A stretch of 64,000 nucleotides of DNA from Aulostomus chinensis. Taxonomy: Eukaryota; Chordata; Actinopteri; Syngnathiformes; Aulostomidae. Below the pieces are notes generated by a model. The model searched no databases. It saw only the letters and a list, made by a program, of their open reading frames with translations, and had not been told where the DNA came from. Below are positions 62,813 through 64,000 of this stretch, in pieces. Position numbers and translations under genes: made by a program. Within the stretch, counting starts at the first letter, position 1; every line of letters starts with the position of its first letter. The DNA lies in assembly GCA_037954235.1 (NCBI GenBank), contig JBBMOA010000010.1, positions 23,534,529 to 23,598,528 on the forward strand, in the 5' to 3' direction.

Positions 62813-64000
62813 GTAAGTAGTATATTACAACCTATTTGTCACACGACCACTGCGACCTTTAGCGCTGCGTTTTTTAAAAATATAACAAAAGTTCAGGAAA
62901 ATCCAGGAATACATACAGACTAATAATGGACAAGATTTTATATTAACACACATGGAACAAGGTCAGCAAGTAACATGGACTACATGACAGGAACAGTGCC
63001 AAGATGGGCTGCAAGTGGTCTAAAATGGGTGGAGCTGTCCTCCGGGAGGGCGGACGTGTGATTGCCAGACTAATGCATTATAGTAGCACTCTCAGACACT
63101 CCCATGACAATTGGATAATTGGGGATAGTGATGGAATAAGTGAGGGCCATTTCCCTGAAATTCAAGCTCATAATATTTTAATTAGGAAGATAATCTTTTA
63201 CTGTGTTTTATCATACTCTTTGAGGTATACAGCCCCTAGAGTCAATGCCCACATCCTGTAATTTGTTGATGAAGAATGAATTTCCAGAGTAGGACATTTC
63301 AAAAATGTTTCAAATCAATCAATAAATTAATTTGAATATCTCATGTCTTAGTTTATGAGTGATTTTTTTGAACCAGTAGATATAGAAAATAGTATTGGGT
63401 TTTGTTTTTTTTCTGTCGTAAGCTGTAAGACTGTTGTTAGAAAGGACACAAACAGTAGCTAGTAAGTACAGTTAATTTTAGTTGATAGCTTATCCTGCTT
63501 TTCCTTCCCTTCCCTAACTATGCGTTTATGTAGTATGTTAACAGCCACGCTAAGAACATGTATCCTTTCCCCACTGTGGGCTTTTTAGAAGAAAAGGCAC
63601 CTCAGTCTTCCGAGAATTTTAATGGATTACAAACCATCAGCACTTAGTGGCTGTCTGCATTATTAGAGGCCATTTTAACTTCAATTTATTCAATGAATAG
63701 GTTTTCCTCTGCTCTACTGCTACCATCTCTGTCTCTATTATTTCAAAGTATTCTTTTTTTTTTATTTGATAATTTTGAGTTCAAATAAAGGGAAACTAAT
63801 GAATTCCCTCTGATATGGCCTTTACCATCTCAAAATATTGCTTACTGGAGGACAGAATACTTTTTCAAAGACTTGTGGGTAAGAAAAGCATGAGAGCACT
63901 GAGAGAGTGCATTTGTGGTTGATTACAAAGCCCCAAATGAAAAAAAGAAGGAAGTTGTTTTTGCTGAGTACACCTTCATTATCATTCTAGCTCACATTTC
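62813..64000. other. trpc4 intron after coding exon 2, runs off the window
   Basis: 1.2 kb with no further trpc4 exon, no repeat family I recognise and no other gene. Confidence 0.8.

Overview
The window is nuclear DNA from a ray-finned (teleost) fish. Evidence: spliced vertebrate genes with GT-AG introns of tens of bases to about 17 kb, abundant (CA)n, (GATA)n and (AT)n microsatellites, and interspersed elements of types I know from teleost genomes. The species cannot be named.

Two protein-coding genes are present, divergently oriented. (1) frem2 (FRAS1-related extracellular matrix protein 2) is on the minus strand and covers positions 51085 down to 1. I resolve 23 coding exons, all in frame and all with GT-AG junctions, giving about 2,914 residues: a signal peptide, an N-terminal unique domain, 12 CSPG repeats (nearly all in one 5.0-kb first exon), five Calx-beta domains and most of the C-terminal unique region. 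The last exon or exons, with the transmembrane segment and cytoplasmic tail, lie off the left edge. (2) trpc4 (a TRPC-family cation channel) is on the plus strand from 60301. Its first two coding exons (299 residues: ankyrin repeats and a His-Cys zinc site) are inside; the rest is off the right edge.

Layout: 1-10042 holds frem2 exons 23 to 7, densely packed. Intron 6 (10930-20677 region, 10.6 kb) holds a foldback element, an intact SINE-like insertion and several microsatellites. 20678-28151 holds exons 6 to 3. Intron 2 (28152-45077, 16.9 kb) holds a second foldback element, a (GATA)n array and an old dispersed repeat. 45078-51085 holds exons 2 and 1. 51086-59470 is the intergenic space, with a second SINE copy nested in an older repeat and long (AT)n tracts. 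59470-59885 is a CpG-enriched block that is probably the trpc4 promoter and first noncoding exon. 60301-64000 is trpc4.

The two genes do not share a pathway. Frem2 acts with Fras1 and Frem1 in the Fraser basement-membrane complex; Trpc4 is a receptor-operated plasma-membrane channel. Their adjacency looks like ancestral synteny, since FREM2 and TRPC4 are also close and divergent in human 13q13. I found no novel multi-gene system. The more unusual points are a 6-nt tandem splice acceptor at frem2 exon 6, an upstream reading frame overlapping the frem2 start, two SINE copies with perfect target-site duplications but different tails, and two long foldback elements.
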